In this document: positions 10,776 through 24,800 of the stretch, piece after piece
Layout: the number at the start of each line of letters is the position of its first letter
Position numbering within the stretch: position 1 is the stretch's first letter
NCBI GenBank assembly: GCA_032358165.1
Contig: JAALGY010000032.1
Span: forward strand, 3,038,001 to 3,102,000
Reading direction: 5' to 3'
Length of the DNA stretch: 64,000 bases
Origin: Diplosphaera chodatii
Taxonomy: Eukaryota > Chlorophyta > Trebouxiophyceae > Prasiolales > Stichococcaceae
Position numbers and translations under genes: made by a program
The notes under the pieces: generated by a model
What the model saw: the letters and a program-made list of their open reading frames with translations, nothing else
The model's database searches: none
Told to the model about the DNA's origin: nothing

Positions 10776-13700
10776 ATGACGTCGCACCACGCTGGGATTG
10801 CCAAAGATCCGTGGGATGCCTCGGCTTGGCTTGAGCTGGCACACGACATGAGCCAGCGGGACCCAGCGGTGGCCGCTCGTCTAGAAGAGCAGCGAGCATT
10901 CTACGATGACATGCTAGCCCGCTTCCCTACAGCAGTGCGTCTCCGCCCCTGCCACGGTTCAAACCCCTCACGCTGGCTTCAGCCACTTCAGACATCAGTC
11001 AGCCACTGTACACACCGCAATGCACCATCATGAAACATTCCACCACGTTCACTTGCATGTGTCCATGCCGCTTCCATCTGCTCACTGAACCAGCTTGGTA
11101 GTTTCAACAACCTCTGCATCCACCAGTCGTAGTGTGTTCGCCCAGCCAGCTGACGTCGTGCGTATAGGCGAGGCATTGGAAGAAATATGCCGAAGTGGAG
11201 ATGGCTGCTGGCAACACACAGCAAGTGAAAACCATCTTCAGCCGCTGCTTGCTCAGCTGCCCCAGTGTCGATCTCTGGCAGACGTATCTCACGTTCATCC
11301 AGAAGGTAACATCAGCAATGAATCACATTCTCATGCACGATGCCTGGGCATTCTAGTATCTGCCACCGACTTCATGCTTCATCAGTGCACACTGTGCTTG
11401 CATTCGTGTTGTGCTGGTAAAAGATCGTGAAGCATTTGTCATGATGGATCGGAGAATACATGACCAGCCAGACAGCAGGGTCACGTTAATGTAGCAGGCC
11501 GCCAGCACAGAGTGCATGTCAGTATGCACGCATGCAGTGACAGCATCATCCTGCATGACATCCACCGCGCACTCACTGTCGACAGACCAATGAGCCGCGG
11601 GGCGCGGACGGGCTGCTGGAGGTCCGCAAGGCCTTTGAGTACTGCCTGGACCGGGTGGGGGCGGCCGCGGGGGCGGGCCCGCTGTGGATGCAGTACTGCT
11701 CGCTGCTGCAGCGGCCGCGGCCGGGCACCACCGACTTCGCCGCGCTGTTTGGCAGCCCGCCCCCCGGCCAGGAGGAGGCCGCCCGCTCCGCTGCCGTGCG
11801 GTGGGCCCACAACCCTCAACAACATTTGCGTGTCACACATGTACATCAGCACGCCTGTGCTGCGGCAGCAGTCACGAGCTGCGCTGCCGGCAGTCCCTGG
11901 TAGTCACGCCGGCGGGGTGCAATGCCCAGCACAGGTGGCACGCGGCACACCTCTCACACTGTGCAGCAGGCCGCGCATCTCATAGGCACAGGACGCAACA
12001 CACACGGATGCTGAGGCTGGCCGCATGACCAGCTGCATCGCTGTGTCGCTCGAGGCAGTCGCGTCTTGAGGCTGGCCGCCAGGTGATGTGGCCGTGGCTT
12101 GGTGCCCTGACAGGAGCGCGTTCCAGCGGGCGGTGGTGGTGCCCACGGCGTCGCTGGAGGCGCTGTGGTCCGCGTACGAGCGCTTCGAGCTGGAGGGCGC
12201 CGCCAAGGCGCTCGGCCGCCGGGCGCTCGACGACATGCGGCCCCGCCACAACGCGGCCAAGGCCGCGTACAGGCTGCGCCGCAAGCACCTGGAGGGCCTG
12301 GACCCCGAGCAGCTCGCCCTGCCGCCGGGTGAGGGCGCCCAGCTGCAGGGGGCCCTCCACCACTCCAGAGTGGTGATTAAGGAGTCACAGGGGTTTGGAC
12401 CATAATTCAGCATCCTCACACAGGTAGCCCGCCCAGATATCGAGAAGTTGTCTGTATTGTGCCACCATGCAGGCAAGGGCGGCTTTGTGCAGGACGAGCA
12501 GCTGTCGCGGTGGTACGCCTACGTCGCCTGGGAGGCCAGCAATGTGCAGCGCCTGGATCAGGTCGCACTGGCGGCGCGCGTCGTGCTGGCGTACGAGCAG
12601 GTGACAAGTGTTACGCGTCCCAGTCTTGCATCTGTGCCATGCAGCTGGCATGCTCATGAGGTGTATGAGCGCATGAGGCGCCAGTGTCAGGCGCATGTGC
12701 TTCTGAAGCTGCGATTCTGTCTTGTTGTTGGTTCTGAGAGAGTTCTGGCGGTCTGGCTGAAGCAGGCCTAGTGGATCCAAGTCGCAAAGCTTCACAGGTA
12801 CTCTCATCCTCCAGCCTGAGATAATTTCACTAAGACACAAGCTGGTGTCCCTCATCAGGCGCTGGCGGCAGTGGGCCGGCACTACCCGGACGTGTGGCTG
12901 GAGTTTGCACTGTGGCACTCGCGCATCGCGGCTGGCGGCAGCGGCAAGGACGCCGCCCTCGCCGTGCTGGACCGCGGCTCCAAGGTGCCAGCACGCCCTC
13001 CAGCCCCTGCGTCTCGAGCAACCTGCTGAGGCCTGGCCTCCAGGCTCGCGTGCCAATGCTGCTCACCTCCAGCTCAACAAGGCATGTGCAGCATGCACGC
13101 TGCACAGGGCTCAATCATGCTGTTGCACTAGAAGATCCGCGCACGCCTCACTGCCGGCAGGTGGTGCCGGACGCCCTGCTGCTGCACTTCGCGGCGGCGG
13201 AGCTGCACGAGGCGGGCGGCGACGTGGCGGCGGCCAAGGAGGTGTACGAGAGGCTGGCGGCGCCGCTGGAGGGGGACCGGGACTCCGCCGCCCCCGCCAC
13301 GCCCGACGCCAGAGACGCCGCGGCGGCCGCTGCAGCGCAGGTGCTGACCTGTATCGTCTGCTGCAAGGCAGACCGGAGCCAAACCAGCTGCAACCTTCCA
13401 AGATGCATGCGCCTTGTGCATGCAGAATGACGTAGATTCCGTGGTTGGGGTGCACACCGGCAAGGCCTGCTGTCCGGTGCTGCAGGGCCAGCAGGACAGC
13501 GCGCAGCAGGAGGCGGGGTCGCTGGTGTGGGTGCAGTACCAGCGCTTTGCCAAGCGCTCGGAGGGCGTGCGCGCCTCCCGCCAGGTGCGCCGTGGGGATG
13601 CTGCATTGCAGCGGGGCGTCACAAGATCGCCCAGCAGCGCACGTGCAGCGGCTCCTGCAACGCGCTGAGGCACCGCACCTGCTGCACGACGTCAGGATCT

Positions 13701-16700
13701 TGAACTGTGAAGCGCACGCCGTCCAGTTGCATGGGCACAGCGCTGCCATGGCTGTGAGTGTTGACGGTCCCTCCCGCGACCCGGGCAGGTGTTCCTGCGG
13801 GCGCGCAAGTCGCCGGCGGCGGGGTGGCGGGTGTACGCCGCCAGCGCCCGCCTGGAGTGGGGCGGCGACAAGAACGAGAAGGTGCCCGGCGTGCCGTGCA
13901 CTCGCATAGCATCTGCGTCTGCAAGTCTGCTTTGATGCAGTCATGTCTGCGTTTATGCAACCAAGTGCACAGCAGCAGGTCACCGCTGCAGCATCTCGTA
14001 GTGTTGTCAAACGGAGGAGCGCCGCTTGGTTGCAGGTGCCGGTCAACATTTGGGAGCTGGGCCTGCGCCACTTCCTGCAGGAGCCAGACTACGTGCTCGC
14101 ATACGCAGACTTCCTGACAGGTCACCGTTCCCTGCACTCTGCACCCCGCGCGGTCCCACATGCACCCGGGCACTTGTGCAGCCTGCTCTTGGGCCCACGT
14201 TGCCAGCATGGTTGCGTCGGTGAACAGTGTGCTGCTGCTGCAGGCATCGGCAACATGGACAATGCGCGGGCGCTGTTCGAGCGCGCGCTCACTGCAGCGA
14301 CAGCAGGCGGCGCCCCCCGCCTGTGGGACCGCTTCCTGGCGTTTGAGCACGAGCACGGCAGCCTGTCCGCGGCGATGGCCATCCAGGTACGTGCTGCAGC
14401 TGCTCAGTGCAGGCAATGCTCTCCCTATGCACAGGGCTTAATATAAACCCTGTAACGACTGATCTGAGGCTTATATATATAGTATAATTGCAATACAACG
14501 GCACTAAATAACTTTCAGCCAAGGAAAATGTAAGGAGAACGCTTTCAAGCCCTCCTGTTGGGCTAGTCCGTCTAGGATGATGCGTGACAGATGTGAGCAG
14601 CCGTCGCACATGCAATGCTGCAGGAGCGGAGGGCGGAGGCGCTGGCGGAGGCGGCGGGCGATGCCACGGCGCCGGCGGGGCCGCCCCCAGGCGACGACGT
14701 CCGCGTGGCACTGCTGAAGTACAGGTGCCGTGTCGTGCACCCCTGCAAAGTTGCAAGCATTGCCATCGTGGAGCGAACTGTGTCTGTCTGCAGACAGTAT
14801 CAGCTGCCTCCCCGTCGGACGCTGCTGATTCTGAAGCGCAGCAGTCTCTCTGGCAGCAATATTGTGGCCATGGGCCGGCTTACTGCTCAAGTATAAGCTG
14901 CCAGCACACCCTCATCGTGAAGCATGTTTGCAACAGGTATGAGGGGCTGCCGCCGGTGGTGGGCGAGGGCACACGGCAGCACCTGGCACGCAGGACGGGC
15001 GAGGCGCCCCCCCTGGAGCGCCCACCCGCGCCAGTCGTCGACCAGCTGGCCGGCCCCTCCAGGTCCGGCCCGACCGTTCGTCTGCAGCTTGGGTGCATGT
15101 GCACTTGTTCGGTATCGGCGATGGTGTATTGCTGCTGTTAGGGCTGTCAGGTGTTCTTCATAGCAACGTCTTGGGGCAGCAGGGTGTGCATACCCAAGAT
15201 GTTCTCTCCATGGTCGCTCCGTGCCCATGCAGGCCGCCAGCGCAGCCCCTGGCCGCTGCAGCGGTCGCGTCACCGCCGGCGGTGGCTGGCAGCGGGGCCG
15301 CCCCCACGCCGCCGCCCGTGCGGCCGGGGCCCCCGCCGGCAGCGGTGCAGCCCCCGCCCGTGGTGGCCCCGCCCCCAGTGGTGGTGCCACCGCCTGTCCA
15401 GCCAGTTCCGGTGCGCCCGCTGCTGTATCCAAGCTCACAACTCAGACGCTGTGGCTGAAACTGCCCCGGCGGGCGCGATGTAGCATCCAGCCAGTTGCTG
15501 TGTTCGCATGGTGTATGCAAATGTCGTGAGCCTGAACATATCAGAAAATCTTTCTGACCCCTGCAGCAATCGGCTGTCTTGTGCAGGCTATACCTGGCGG
15601 TGACATCAAGCAGCTGCCGCTGGAGCTGAGCAACTTCCTGGGGGCGCTGCCGCCGCCGCGCTCCCTTACTGGCTCCCAGGTGCTTCATGGGCACATCAAC
15701 GCGCGCGATGATCGCAAACAAATAACAGTGGCTTGTAGGTCGCAGGAGCAGCTCAAGTGCTTGCATGCATCTGAGCATCAACCCTCTGTCAGCTCCTGTC
15801 CAGTTCAGCAGCAGTTGCACGCTCCAGCGTGCGTGACACAAGCACCTCACCACACGCAAAGCTGCTTGCGCAGCCGGATGTGGACGCTGTGATCGACATC
15901 CTGCTGGACGTGGACCTCAGCCCCACGGGCACAGCCGCCGGCGATGCCGCCACCGCCGCCGGGCAGCCCTACCCCCGGCTGGGTGGGTGGCCCCCTGCTG
16001 GCACCCTCTTTCAGCATGACGCTGGCCATGCTCCTCCGACCTGCACACATTCGTTGGCCACACCTCGCAGCAGCAGAGTGCTTGGCTGTGCTGCTGTCTG
16101 TTTGGGCAATGTGATCGCAGCGGACGGCTCGTGCACCCTGCCGTCTGCAGTTGCAGGGGCCAGCGGCGCCAGGGGGGCAGCCCCGCCGCCGGTGACGCTG
16201 CCCCCACCCGTCGGTCACCCCCGGCCAATGTCGCCGGCCGTGGGTGTGGCAGCGACGGCGCCGGCGTACGGCGGCCGCGGCCCACCGCCACAGCAGCACT
16301 GGGACGCCGGCCCACGCAGCCAGGACCCCAGGGTGGGCTCCATGGCCTCATCGCAAGCTGCAACGCCAACATGGCACATGGGTCCCACCATGCATGTCAT
16401 GCATCAAAGCCAGCAGCCGTTGCTCGGACTCGTAAAGTCGTCAGCTTCTGCGGCTGAGGTGGAGGGCTGTGTTCCTTTGCACTGCAGGGGCGGGGGTCGC
16501 CTCGGTATGGCCGGCAGGGGGGTGCGCCCATGAAGCGGCACGCGCCCGGCGGCTACGAGCAGCCACAGCAACACCACCACCAGGTGCGGCAGGAGCCAAG
16601 GCAGCATGCATGCTCCACCAACCGGGCTGGACCACAGACTCCCACACGGAGCAACAGGCTGCTGCCATGCGAGATGGACACACCGAGGCGTCAGCACAGT

Positions 16701-16810
16701 GACTGATGAAAGCGCCCATGTTACTGCAGGGCTACGGCGGGCCGCACGACAATGGTGTGGGACCAGACCAGGATGGCTATGGCATGCGGAAACAGCAACG
16801 ACGACTGTGA
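10776..16810 (+). CDS. CSTF77: CstF-77, cleavage stimulation factor HAT-repeat subunit
   Basis: Scaffold of the cleavage stimulation factor that helps define the poly(A) site of nuclear mRNAs (animal CstF3, fly Suppressor of forked, yeast Rna14). The start is MTSHHAGIAKDPWDASAWLE, the expected first HAT repeat. Further HAT-like Trp/Tyr-Phe helix pairs follow in separate exons: LWQTYLTFIQK (about 11270-11310), EALWSAYERFELEG (12160), LSRWYAYVAWEASN (12505), DVWLEFALWHSRIA (12890), GSLVWVQYQRFAKRS (13515), GWRVYAASARLEWG (13820), VNIWELGLRHFLQE (14045) and RLWDRFLAFEHEHG (14320). The C-terminal part has a Pro/Ala/Val-rich linker (15235-15430), then LPLELSNFLGALPPP (15615) and LLAQPDVDAVIDILLDV (15860), matching the conserved C-terminal region, and ends in a His/Gln/Gly-rich tail with TGA at 16808. 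About 20 exons; minor junctions are uncertain. Confidence 0.93.
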
Positions 16811-17389
16811 CCTAGAGCTGGCCAGACAACATGTGTTGGGGCTTGGCGATGCTCTCGTGATCACGATGAGACAACATGCGCGGGGGCCGCATATGAATGC
16901 TTCATCAAATTGAGGCCAGTCGTGTGTTTCAAAGGCTTGCTGCCAATTCGGATGAGATGCTCACTGCAAAGTGCTGACCAACTTGCAGGTTGTGCATCCT
17001 GATTCAGATGAGCATACTCAGCGGTGTGCAAACCACATATCTGCACAAGCAAGCGCCTGTGGCAGGTCACACGACAGGTCAACCGTGAAACCACTGAAAT
17101 CAAATAACAACTCGCTGTGAGCGGAGTGCAACCGAAACGCTAGACATGTTGTTCAGCACCTTGCATGTCACAGCCGAGTACAGACGCAATGTGGCAGGGC
17201 GCAACTGCGCCTGCTGCTGCCCCTGTGCTGCAGACGGTGCGCATATCCCACAGGTTGTATTGGGGATGCGGGTTGGCTGTCGGCCCAACGGGCAATCTTC
17301 ACCAGGCGCCATATACATCTGACATTATTCAGTCGCCTGCCAGTGACGGCGCCACCCCCTCGCACCAGCCAACCCCCGAAATGCACATC
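16811..17389. other. Convergent 3' region
   Basis: Lies between the CstF-77 stop (plus) and the stop of the small membrane-protein gene (minus). It should hold both 3' UTRs. No TGTAA was found on either strand by eye and no exon is supported. Confidence 0.4.
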
Positions 17390-18331
17390 TCACTTCGCTG
17401 CAGGTGTTTTGGCGGCCCCGCGGCTAGCTCGCGACGTTGCTGTCGGTGTTTTCGCCGCTGATGCCAGCCTGCTGCGCCCCTTTGTGGCTGCTGGAGTCTT
17501 GGCGGGGCTGGTGCCATTCGCCAGGCTGCTGACCGCGCTTGCGGCTTTCTGCACCAGCATGGCACCATGAAGGTGAGTAAGCGTATCACAGTGGGCAGCA
17601 TTGGACAAACGCAGCACGCTGCGAGGATGCACGGGCGAAAAGATATGCAGTCCTCAGGAGGGGTCTGAAAGTCAAGCCCTGCGACGCACACGCGGAGGAC
17701 TGCTCGTGCACAGCTCACCTTTGTCAGCGACGACGACTCTGCTCCTGGGGAGCTGTAACCCGTCGGCGACCCCTGCGCCACGTGAGACACAGTCAGTCAG
17801 AAGTGAACATCAGCTCCAACACAGGTGCACCGACCGAACATGCAACCGTTGCACGGGTGTTGCACCCTGCAGGGACCAACGCAGCTTAATATGGTCACAA
17901 GCTTCGGTAGGAACACGTACCAGGTCATCTGGCGACCATCTGGTGACGCTTGTTCGGTGCCTGCAGAGCAGCACAAGCAGAGCAGTCTGCACAGTGCCCA
18001 CATGCAACAAGCCGGATGACAGGCAACGATATTGATCGATCAACCACGCACGAAGACGCTTGGGGTCGCAGCTGGCTGCTTTGCCATGTCTGAGGCACCC
18101 CATACAGACAGCCGGCCCGCAAGCAAACGGCTGCCAAACAAGCGCCATGGCGCCCCGTCACCTGGTGCTGCGACGAACTGGCTGCCCGTTTTCGTGTGTG
18201 ATGCGCGTGCCGCTGCTGCCCTTGCCCGCGCTGCGCTGGCTCCACCACCAGAAGGCCAGCAGTGTGACGACAACAGCTGTGCCCGTGACGCTGAGGGGCA
18301 GCAGCAGGCCGCCCGAGTCGCCTTGTCCCAT
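17390..18331 (-). CDS. Small single-pass membrane protein with basic AKTP-repeat tail
   Basis: Four exons give a protein of roughly 140 residues. The first exon (ATG 18331) starts MGQGDSGGLLLPLSV and continues into a strong transmembrane helix (VTGTAVVVTLLAFWWW) with a basic flank, suggesting a short lumenal N-terminus and a cytosolic tail. The middle exons (about 17900-17955 and 17715-17764) are Ser/Pro/Gly-rich. The last exon (17390-17550) is Ala/Lys/Ser/Thr-rich with three AKTP motifs and is strongly basic. Junction phases agree (AG|G, phase 0, phase 0). I do not recognise the family. Ser/Thr-Pro sites and basic charge would suit a phosphorylated or acidic-partner-binding tail, but that is inference. 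Confidence 0.55.
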
Positions 18332-18874
18332 CCTCCTGGCCCACGCGCCTCGTGTGCTGTCACATGTACGTCAGCCGCGCGGCTGTCGCACAGATTGGCA
18401 GAAGGTGCTGTGAAAGTGCGCCACCTCTTTCAAACGGCAGCATTGCGTAATCTCAGAGTCCTCAACAGGGTTTAGCACTCGAGAGATTGCAGGCGAACGG
18501 CGAGATCAGACTTGCTTGGGGCTGTTGCCCATGAGGCAACCGACAGCAGTAGACTGTCCCGAAGCGGTCTGTGAACAGCAAGCTTTCAAGCATTACAACT
18601 ACAACTACGGTATTACCTCAACAAACCAGCGGAGTGCACAATAGTTTTGGACAAACACGAAGGTTTTGCTTGGCATGCACTGCCGCAAATGCAGCTCACC
18701 CAAATCTATTGCTACAATCTTAGCTCAGCTGATGAAAGCACGCTGACAGACCGGTCAGGAATTAAACCAATATCACACAGCAACATGACGACAGCAAGAC
18801 GTCGTCAGCATGCCTAGATTAAAACACTGCAGCAGTCACTGTACCATGTCAGTGCAGGGGTGGTTTTCAGGTGT
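18332..18874. other. Promoter of small membrane protein and 3' UTR of lipase A
   Basis: The right part (about 18590-18874) reads as the 3' UTR of lipase A, ending near a minus-strand TGTAA. The left part (18332-18590) should hold the promoter of the small membrane-protein gene. It is less GC-rich than its surroundings and no exon is supported. Confidence 0.5.
18593..18597 (-). terminator. Poly(A) signal TGTAA of lipase A
   Basis: Minus-strand TGTAA (TTACA on plus) about 280 nt after the lipase A stop, a normal distance for a chlorophyte 3' UTR. Confidence 0.55.
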
Positions 18875-21800
18875 TTACCCCAGCAGGTCACTGTCGATCG
18901 GCAGGCTGACGATGCGCTCGAGGCCGCCGGGCGACACCCGCTCCTGATGTCGGCGGCCGTGGACACTGGTGTTGCCGCTGCCGCTGCTGTGACGCAGGCT
19001 GCCGGGCCTGCTCCCGCCACCACCGATGGCCCCACTGCTGCCGCTGCCGAACGGGCCCAGGCCTTCGCCCAGCGGCCGCCGCAGGGTTTCCAGCCGCCGG
19101 AAGGTTCCGGAGGTCACCAAGCCAGTGGGTCGTACGCTGCCGCCGGGTCGAACGCTGTCTCCACGCCAGGACTCACTGACGCTGCTGCCGGAAACCTTGC
19201 CCCGGGCGCCCGAGACGGACCCCAGGCCCGCGAGCTGTGACCAGGTGGCAGATGTGGCGGAGCGCTGCGGGTGCGCTGATTGCGAGCGCCGCAGCGCCGC
19301 CTCCTTGACTGCAGCCGCTGCAGTTGCCGAGCTGACGCTGACGCTGACGAATGGCGCAGCCACAGGGGCACCGATGGCCGCCTCCTCATCGAATGTGTCC
19401 GGCTCAGGTGCAGCCAAGGGCTCCTCACTGTCCTCAACCTCTGCCGGCGACATCTGCAGCAATAACCGTCCATGAGCGCAACTCTCCCACGGCAACACCA
19501 GCTTACGCACCCGTCGTTTCCATGACAGGTCAGCAAAGGCACGGCCCTGATAGCACACAGCCTGATCTGGCACAGCAGAGCAGTGACCTGTGCAAAGATG
19601 TCAGGGTCTCCCTGCAGGAGGGCCTCCTCGCCTTCGGCGTCTGGCTGCGTGCTGCTTGCTGCCATGGCTGCGGTGGTCGACATGCCTGCAAGCACATGCA
19701 CACGATCGTCACACCCACTGGCACAACCTGGAGGGGCTACTGTCGTACGATGCTGCAAAGGCAGCACACACACTGGGGACGACAGTGGCGAAGTTCATAC
19801 CCAGCATCGCGATCGTCCTGGCACTGACTTTGGCAATGCGCCGCCGCCGCTTGGAATTGACTGGCGCCATGATGGCGATGTCTTTCATTACAGATAGTAG
19901 GTCGTGCAGGTCCTGCATACCAACATGGAGATGCAAGTCACGCCTTGATGTTGCAGAATCTAGCTGTCTAGCAAGCGCTGTGCCAACTACCAGACCAGAC
20001 ATGGGCAGTGATAGGCAAGCAGACCACACTTGCTGCACATATTCTCCAGGCATCACACCTGCACGCTGCCTGTGGACGGGCTGTTGGCGATCTGGTCCAG
20101 CAGCACGGCTGTGAGTGCGCCCTTGTAGCTGGCTATGATGTGGTCCAGGGCCGAGGAGCGGAAGGGCACATGGTGCAGGGACACCTCCAGATCCGATGGC
20201 CGCACCTGTCGCCAACGCACTGAGATGGTCTCCAGTGTTTTGAGGTGCACCTGTGACAGTTCAGTGGATCTGCATGCAGAGAGCCCGCATGTACGAGGCG
20301 TTTGCTGGCACCATCAAGACTTCGCACCAGCATGTCACCGCCTCGGATGAGCACCCTGTGTCCTGGCCTGCGAGCGCAGCATGTTGACATGTCAGCAGCA
20401 ATGCTGCCAGCACTGCTCGACCCTGGCAGTGCACGGTGCAGAAGCCAGCACGCTGGGTGAGACACAAGCACCGTTTATAGACGCCGAACTTGGCGCCCCT
20501 CGCCACCACGTCTTGGTCTGGACAGGCACGCATTACAAAGGTGAGTCACGCTGCATGGCCAGGGTTCCACAACACTCCGACCAGCTCAACACCAGCAGCA
20601 ACGAAAGCTCACCATTGATGATGTGCCAGGTGTCCTCCACCACACGACCATAGTCCTCGGCAAATGCGCGGTTGCCCGTGCGTGGCGCACCATACGTGTA
20701 GCACCGCACATCCAGCGTCGGCAGCCGCGCCGCAATGTCGTACGCCGCCAGCATTGCCAGGCTGCCGCCCAGGCTGTGGCCTGTCGCACGGAAGGTGCAT
20801 TGCCATCGGCAGTCTGCCGTGCATGTCTGCATCAAACAGAAGGTGTCAGACCTGACCCGTGGGGTAGCAGACAGCATCACCTGTGACATACACCGTCTGC
20901 CGCGGCAGCCGACCACTGGGCGTGCTGGCCTCCACAATGGACCTGACGCGCTTCAGCAGCTTCTGGTTCAACCCGTTGGCCTGCCAGCTGCGCAGGAAGC
21001 CGGCGTGCACGTGGGGCCGCGTGCCGCACAGCCAGTTGCCCCGGCCCCTGATGGGCGGGTGTCCTGCGTGTTAGACGTATAGCCATATACACGGCAGCCG
21101 CACAGCAGCGAGGTCGCCACCGGCCTCCCTAGGCAGCTCAGCTATGCTTGAATTGCGATTTCGGCAGGCAGAGCAACGTAACGCCCAAGCATCGGAAGGC
21201 CTACACAGGAACAGGGGAGATGGGAGGTGGTGCCGCCAGCCATGCTGCACACCTGTAAGCCAGAACTGCAGGTCGGCCAGGACGTTTTGCCACGAGGCTG
21301 TACCCCGGAAAGAGATCACCATACGCTCTGGACTCCATGCGAGCAGCACCTGTGGGATATGCAATTCAAACAAGCAGTGACCCTGCGGTTCTTAGCAAGA
21401 CATGCACAAGCCGTCAGGCCAAGTGCACAGGCTATGGAAAACCAGCATTGCAACCCATGCAGCATGCCTTGGTGTCCTCTCCCTTCTCCCACAGTAGCTC
21501 AAACTCTTCAAGGCCATACAGCTGCAACAACACAGAATCATCAGCTGTGTCGGTGCGGAACAATGTATCACAGTCAGGTCAGCAATGCCATGCAGATCAC
21601 AACAAATCAGCATGTTCACCTTCATGGCAGTGTCAATCGTGATGGACTGGTCCTTGTTGCTTTCCTGTACAGCGCACACATGCATCTGGTTCACAGGCAT
21701 GCACAGCAGCCACGACAACCCAGGCACACGGTGCAAGCACAATGGCAGGTGGCATGTCGTATTGCTCACCTCATGCCGATAGGTCTGCACGGAGAAAAGA

Positions 21801-24800
21801 TGCAGTGTCACTAGACATACAAGCGAAAACAGCGGACAGCACAAATGTGGCAAAGCTTTTGATGCAAACTTGAGGCACGGCAGGCCGGACTGGCTGGCGC
21901 ACCAGGGTGGACCAGTAAAACATGCGGATGGCGGTCTCGAAGCAGAACATGCTGGCGGACCGCAGCTGCAAGGCGCAGTCGCGCTGCACCCGCCGCTCCC
22001 GCAGCTTGCGGCTGTGCTCCTGCTCCGTCCATGCAAAGTCCTGCAGCCACACCTGCACCGCACAACCAAGAGTGTTGATTGCCCCTCAGCACTTTGCGTG
22101 TTGTGCCGCTACCACCAACAGCGTGCAGTCTACGTCTATTCTTCTGCTGCATAGTTGGCCAAATGTTGATCGTGCCTGGAGGACTGGTGGCTCTGAGTCA
22201 TCGGGATTTGTTGGCATGTATGTCAGAGCGCTGCTAATGGCAACGATCGTCATGACCACCTGCAGGCGGGTGCTGTGCCCTTAGTTGAACAGTCACTGTA
22301 CAATGCGCCAGAGTTCGGCTAACAGATGTGCCGTCGACCATGCAGACGCACCGTATTGGGCAGCAGGCCCAGCCACGACATCACAAAGGACGCGCAGCTC
22401 TGTGGCCTGATGAAGCCGAGCAGAATGATGCTAAGCCCAAAGAAAAAGACAGGGAACCTGCATTCCCAACACCATAAGTGATGACAACGCGCATGCCTTC
22501 TCCTGAAATGCATGCAGATACCCACTATTGAAGATTGCAGGCCGGACTGCAGACAGTGGTGCGCCAGAAGGTGTCCCGAGCACGCACGCTTTGTTTCTGA
22601 GCTGCAAAACGAACACACAGCTGTTAACGTCTTTGAGCAAGGAGCAATGTTTCTGACGCAGATGATGGATCAGGAAGGCGCTGGACCCAGGGAGGGTGAG
22701 TACTAATGAAGGTCATACCTCGATGCGGACGGACAGCGCTGCCACACGGTGGTGGTCCTGCTGCCCGTGCCTGTTGGCGCGCCCGAGCGCCACCGCAATA
22801 AGAGCCGTCCACAGCAGCAGGAAGAATATCAGGATCGTCTGGCAGGTGACTTTCAAAGCAAACCTGCAATCGCAGGCTCGCAGGGTGACGGTGACAAATC
22901 CGTCATGCAGGGAGTGCCTCAGCTGAATTGTCATGTGAGAGACCGCAACAAATGAGACAAAAACCTGCGCCAAACTGCTTGTCCTGCAGGTTGCGAAGTG
23001 CACTCACACATGCGTCGACAGCGGGCACTTGATTTCGCCGGTGACGCATGTGTTGGCGGGCACACGTACTGTGAGTGTGTTGATGCCAGGTGACGCTCTG
23101 TAGGCGGTCTCCTCTGCAGGAGCATGGAAGTGCAGCGTGGCACATGCTAGCATGGAAGGACAACAGCAGGGTCCGTGCCCGCATGCTAGCGCATGCACTT
23201 ACACTGTGTCAGCATGCCAAGCTTACCAACTTCGAGCACCACGCCCACTGCCACGACCAGTGTGGAATAGAGCGCTCCCAAAACAAACAGCGGCCAGTGT
23301 GCCGCAATGTATGATGGTGCATCTATCTTGAGTGCATCCGCTTTCGGATCTGCAGGTGAACTTGAAGCCGCCTTGAGGCCTCAGCCAGCTGTGTTGTCAT
23401 GCGGACAATGTGTTCGCTCTCATATGAGTCGAGATAGTCGAGCATATCAACACAGCAGGGCTGTCACCTTCGGGGTTCTTCCAAGGCGTGACAGCGTGGG
23501 CCTGAATGCAAAAGCCTATGAACAGGAGCCCCCAACACTGCATTGCAGTGAGAAAACCCAGAAGCGGGTCAGATGGCCGATCCCGTCAGGCAAGTGCATG
23601 CAGTCCTTTAGTCCTATACATGCCAAAGACCCTTCACAGAAGCGCACTGCATGCAGCAACAATGCTTCTTAAAGCCAGACCTGCCACCGCACAACTGCAG
23701 CCCATCGACTCCAAGAGGAAAACCATGTGCAATCCTGCGCAGTTTACGGTTATGGACAGCTCCAGTATGCCTGCGAATTGCCTTCTCACAGATGACTTTA
23801 CAGTTGCAAACACTACGGCGTCATGTGTGCGGGCCTACCTACCTGAAAGATCAAATAGATGGAGGGGCTCAGAAAAAACAACACATTGACAGTTTGGACG
23901 ATCAGCTGGACGTAAGTCAGTATCGAGAAGAACCTCCTGCGCTTTGCCCTGCAAAGCACCACGTGGTAGTTAGCAAAACAGCGCTGATCACGCTTGAAGG
24001 CAGTGGGATGTTATGGCCTAATACCTGGTCCTGTATTTGGATTCGCTTGCTCTCACCAGTGCTTGCCCGAACGCCGAACTCTGTGGAGGCGACGCCCGAA
24101 CACTATGGTGCTGGCCAGCAGTGCGACCATGCAAAAGCTGCCGAGCACAACGTTCAGGATGTATATTGTGTCATTGCGCAGGAACCAGTCGTCGGCCTGC
24201 AAGTGACACCAGCGGCCGTTTGGGCGCCAACCTCTGGCCATGCAAGAGTCTCCCGTTTCACAGTCGACATGTTGAACGGACAACGCAGGCAGCGCGACTC
24301 CAACCTTAAGGAACTTGAAGACCATCAGCAGCAGTAGCGTGGAAGCCCCAACAAAGCCCACAACCTTGGCGCACGCCACGCCAACCTTTGCGGGCAGCAC
24401 ACCGTTTGCGAGGTGCTCAACCGTCGCACGTATGAAGGCAGGCGGCGGGAACGTTTACGGCCCGCAGCTCACATGACCTTGGCAGCATTCTGTTGTGATC
24501 ACGCTCACCCGAACGGAGCGGTCTCCTGCAGCCTCAATCCGCAGGACTACCTCATGCTTCGCCTCGTAGAAGTCGTCGGGCTGCACCTTCGGCAGCGTTT
24601 TCATGCCAATGTCCCTGAAGCTGCGGCACGACTGCGGCATCCTGCGGCTGTTGCTGCCGTTTGCACAGTGGGCCGTTGGCGGCGCGGGCATGGCCCCTTT
24701 GCCACATCCCTCACCGCCATCACCAGCGCCCGGCGTGGCTCCGGTGTCATGCTCTGCGCACCACCATGTGGATCAGATCTACACAATGAGGGTGGTGTGT

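Noticed and set aside
446..16810. A transcription-elongation gene cluster (LEO1, CstF-77, with the cyclin further on)
   Set aside because: The genes are on different strands and separated by unrelated ones; chance adjacency is the simpler view.
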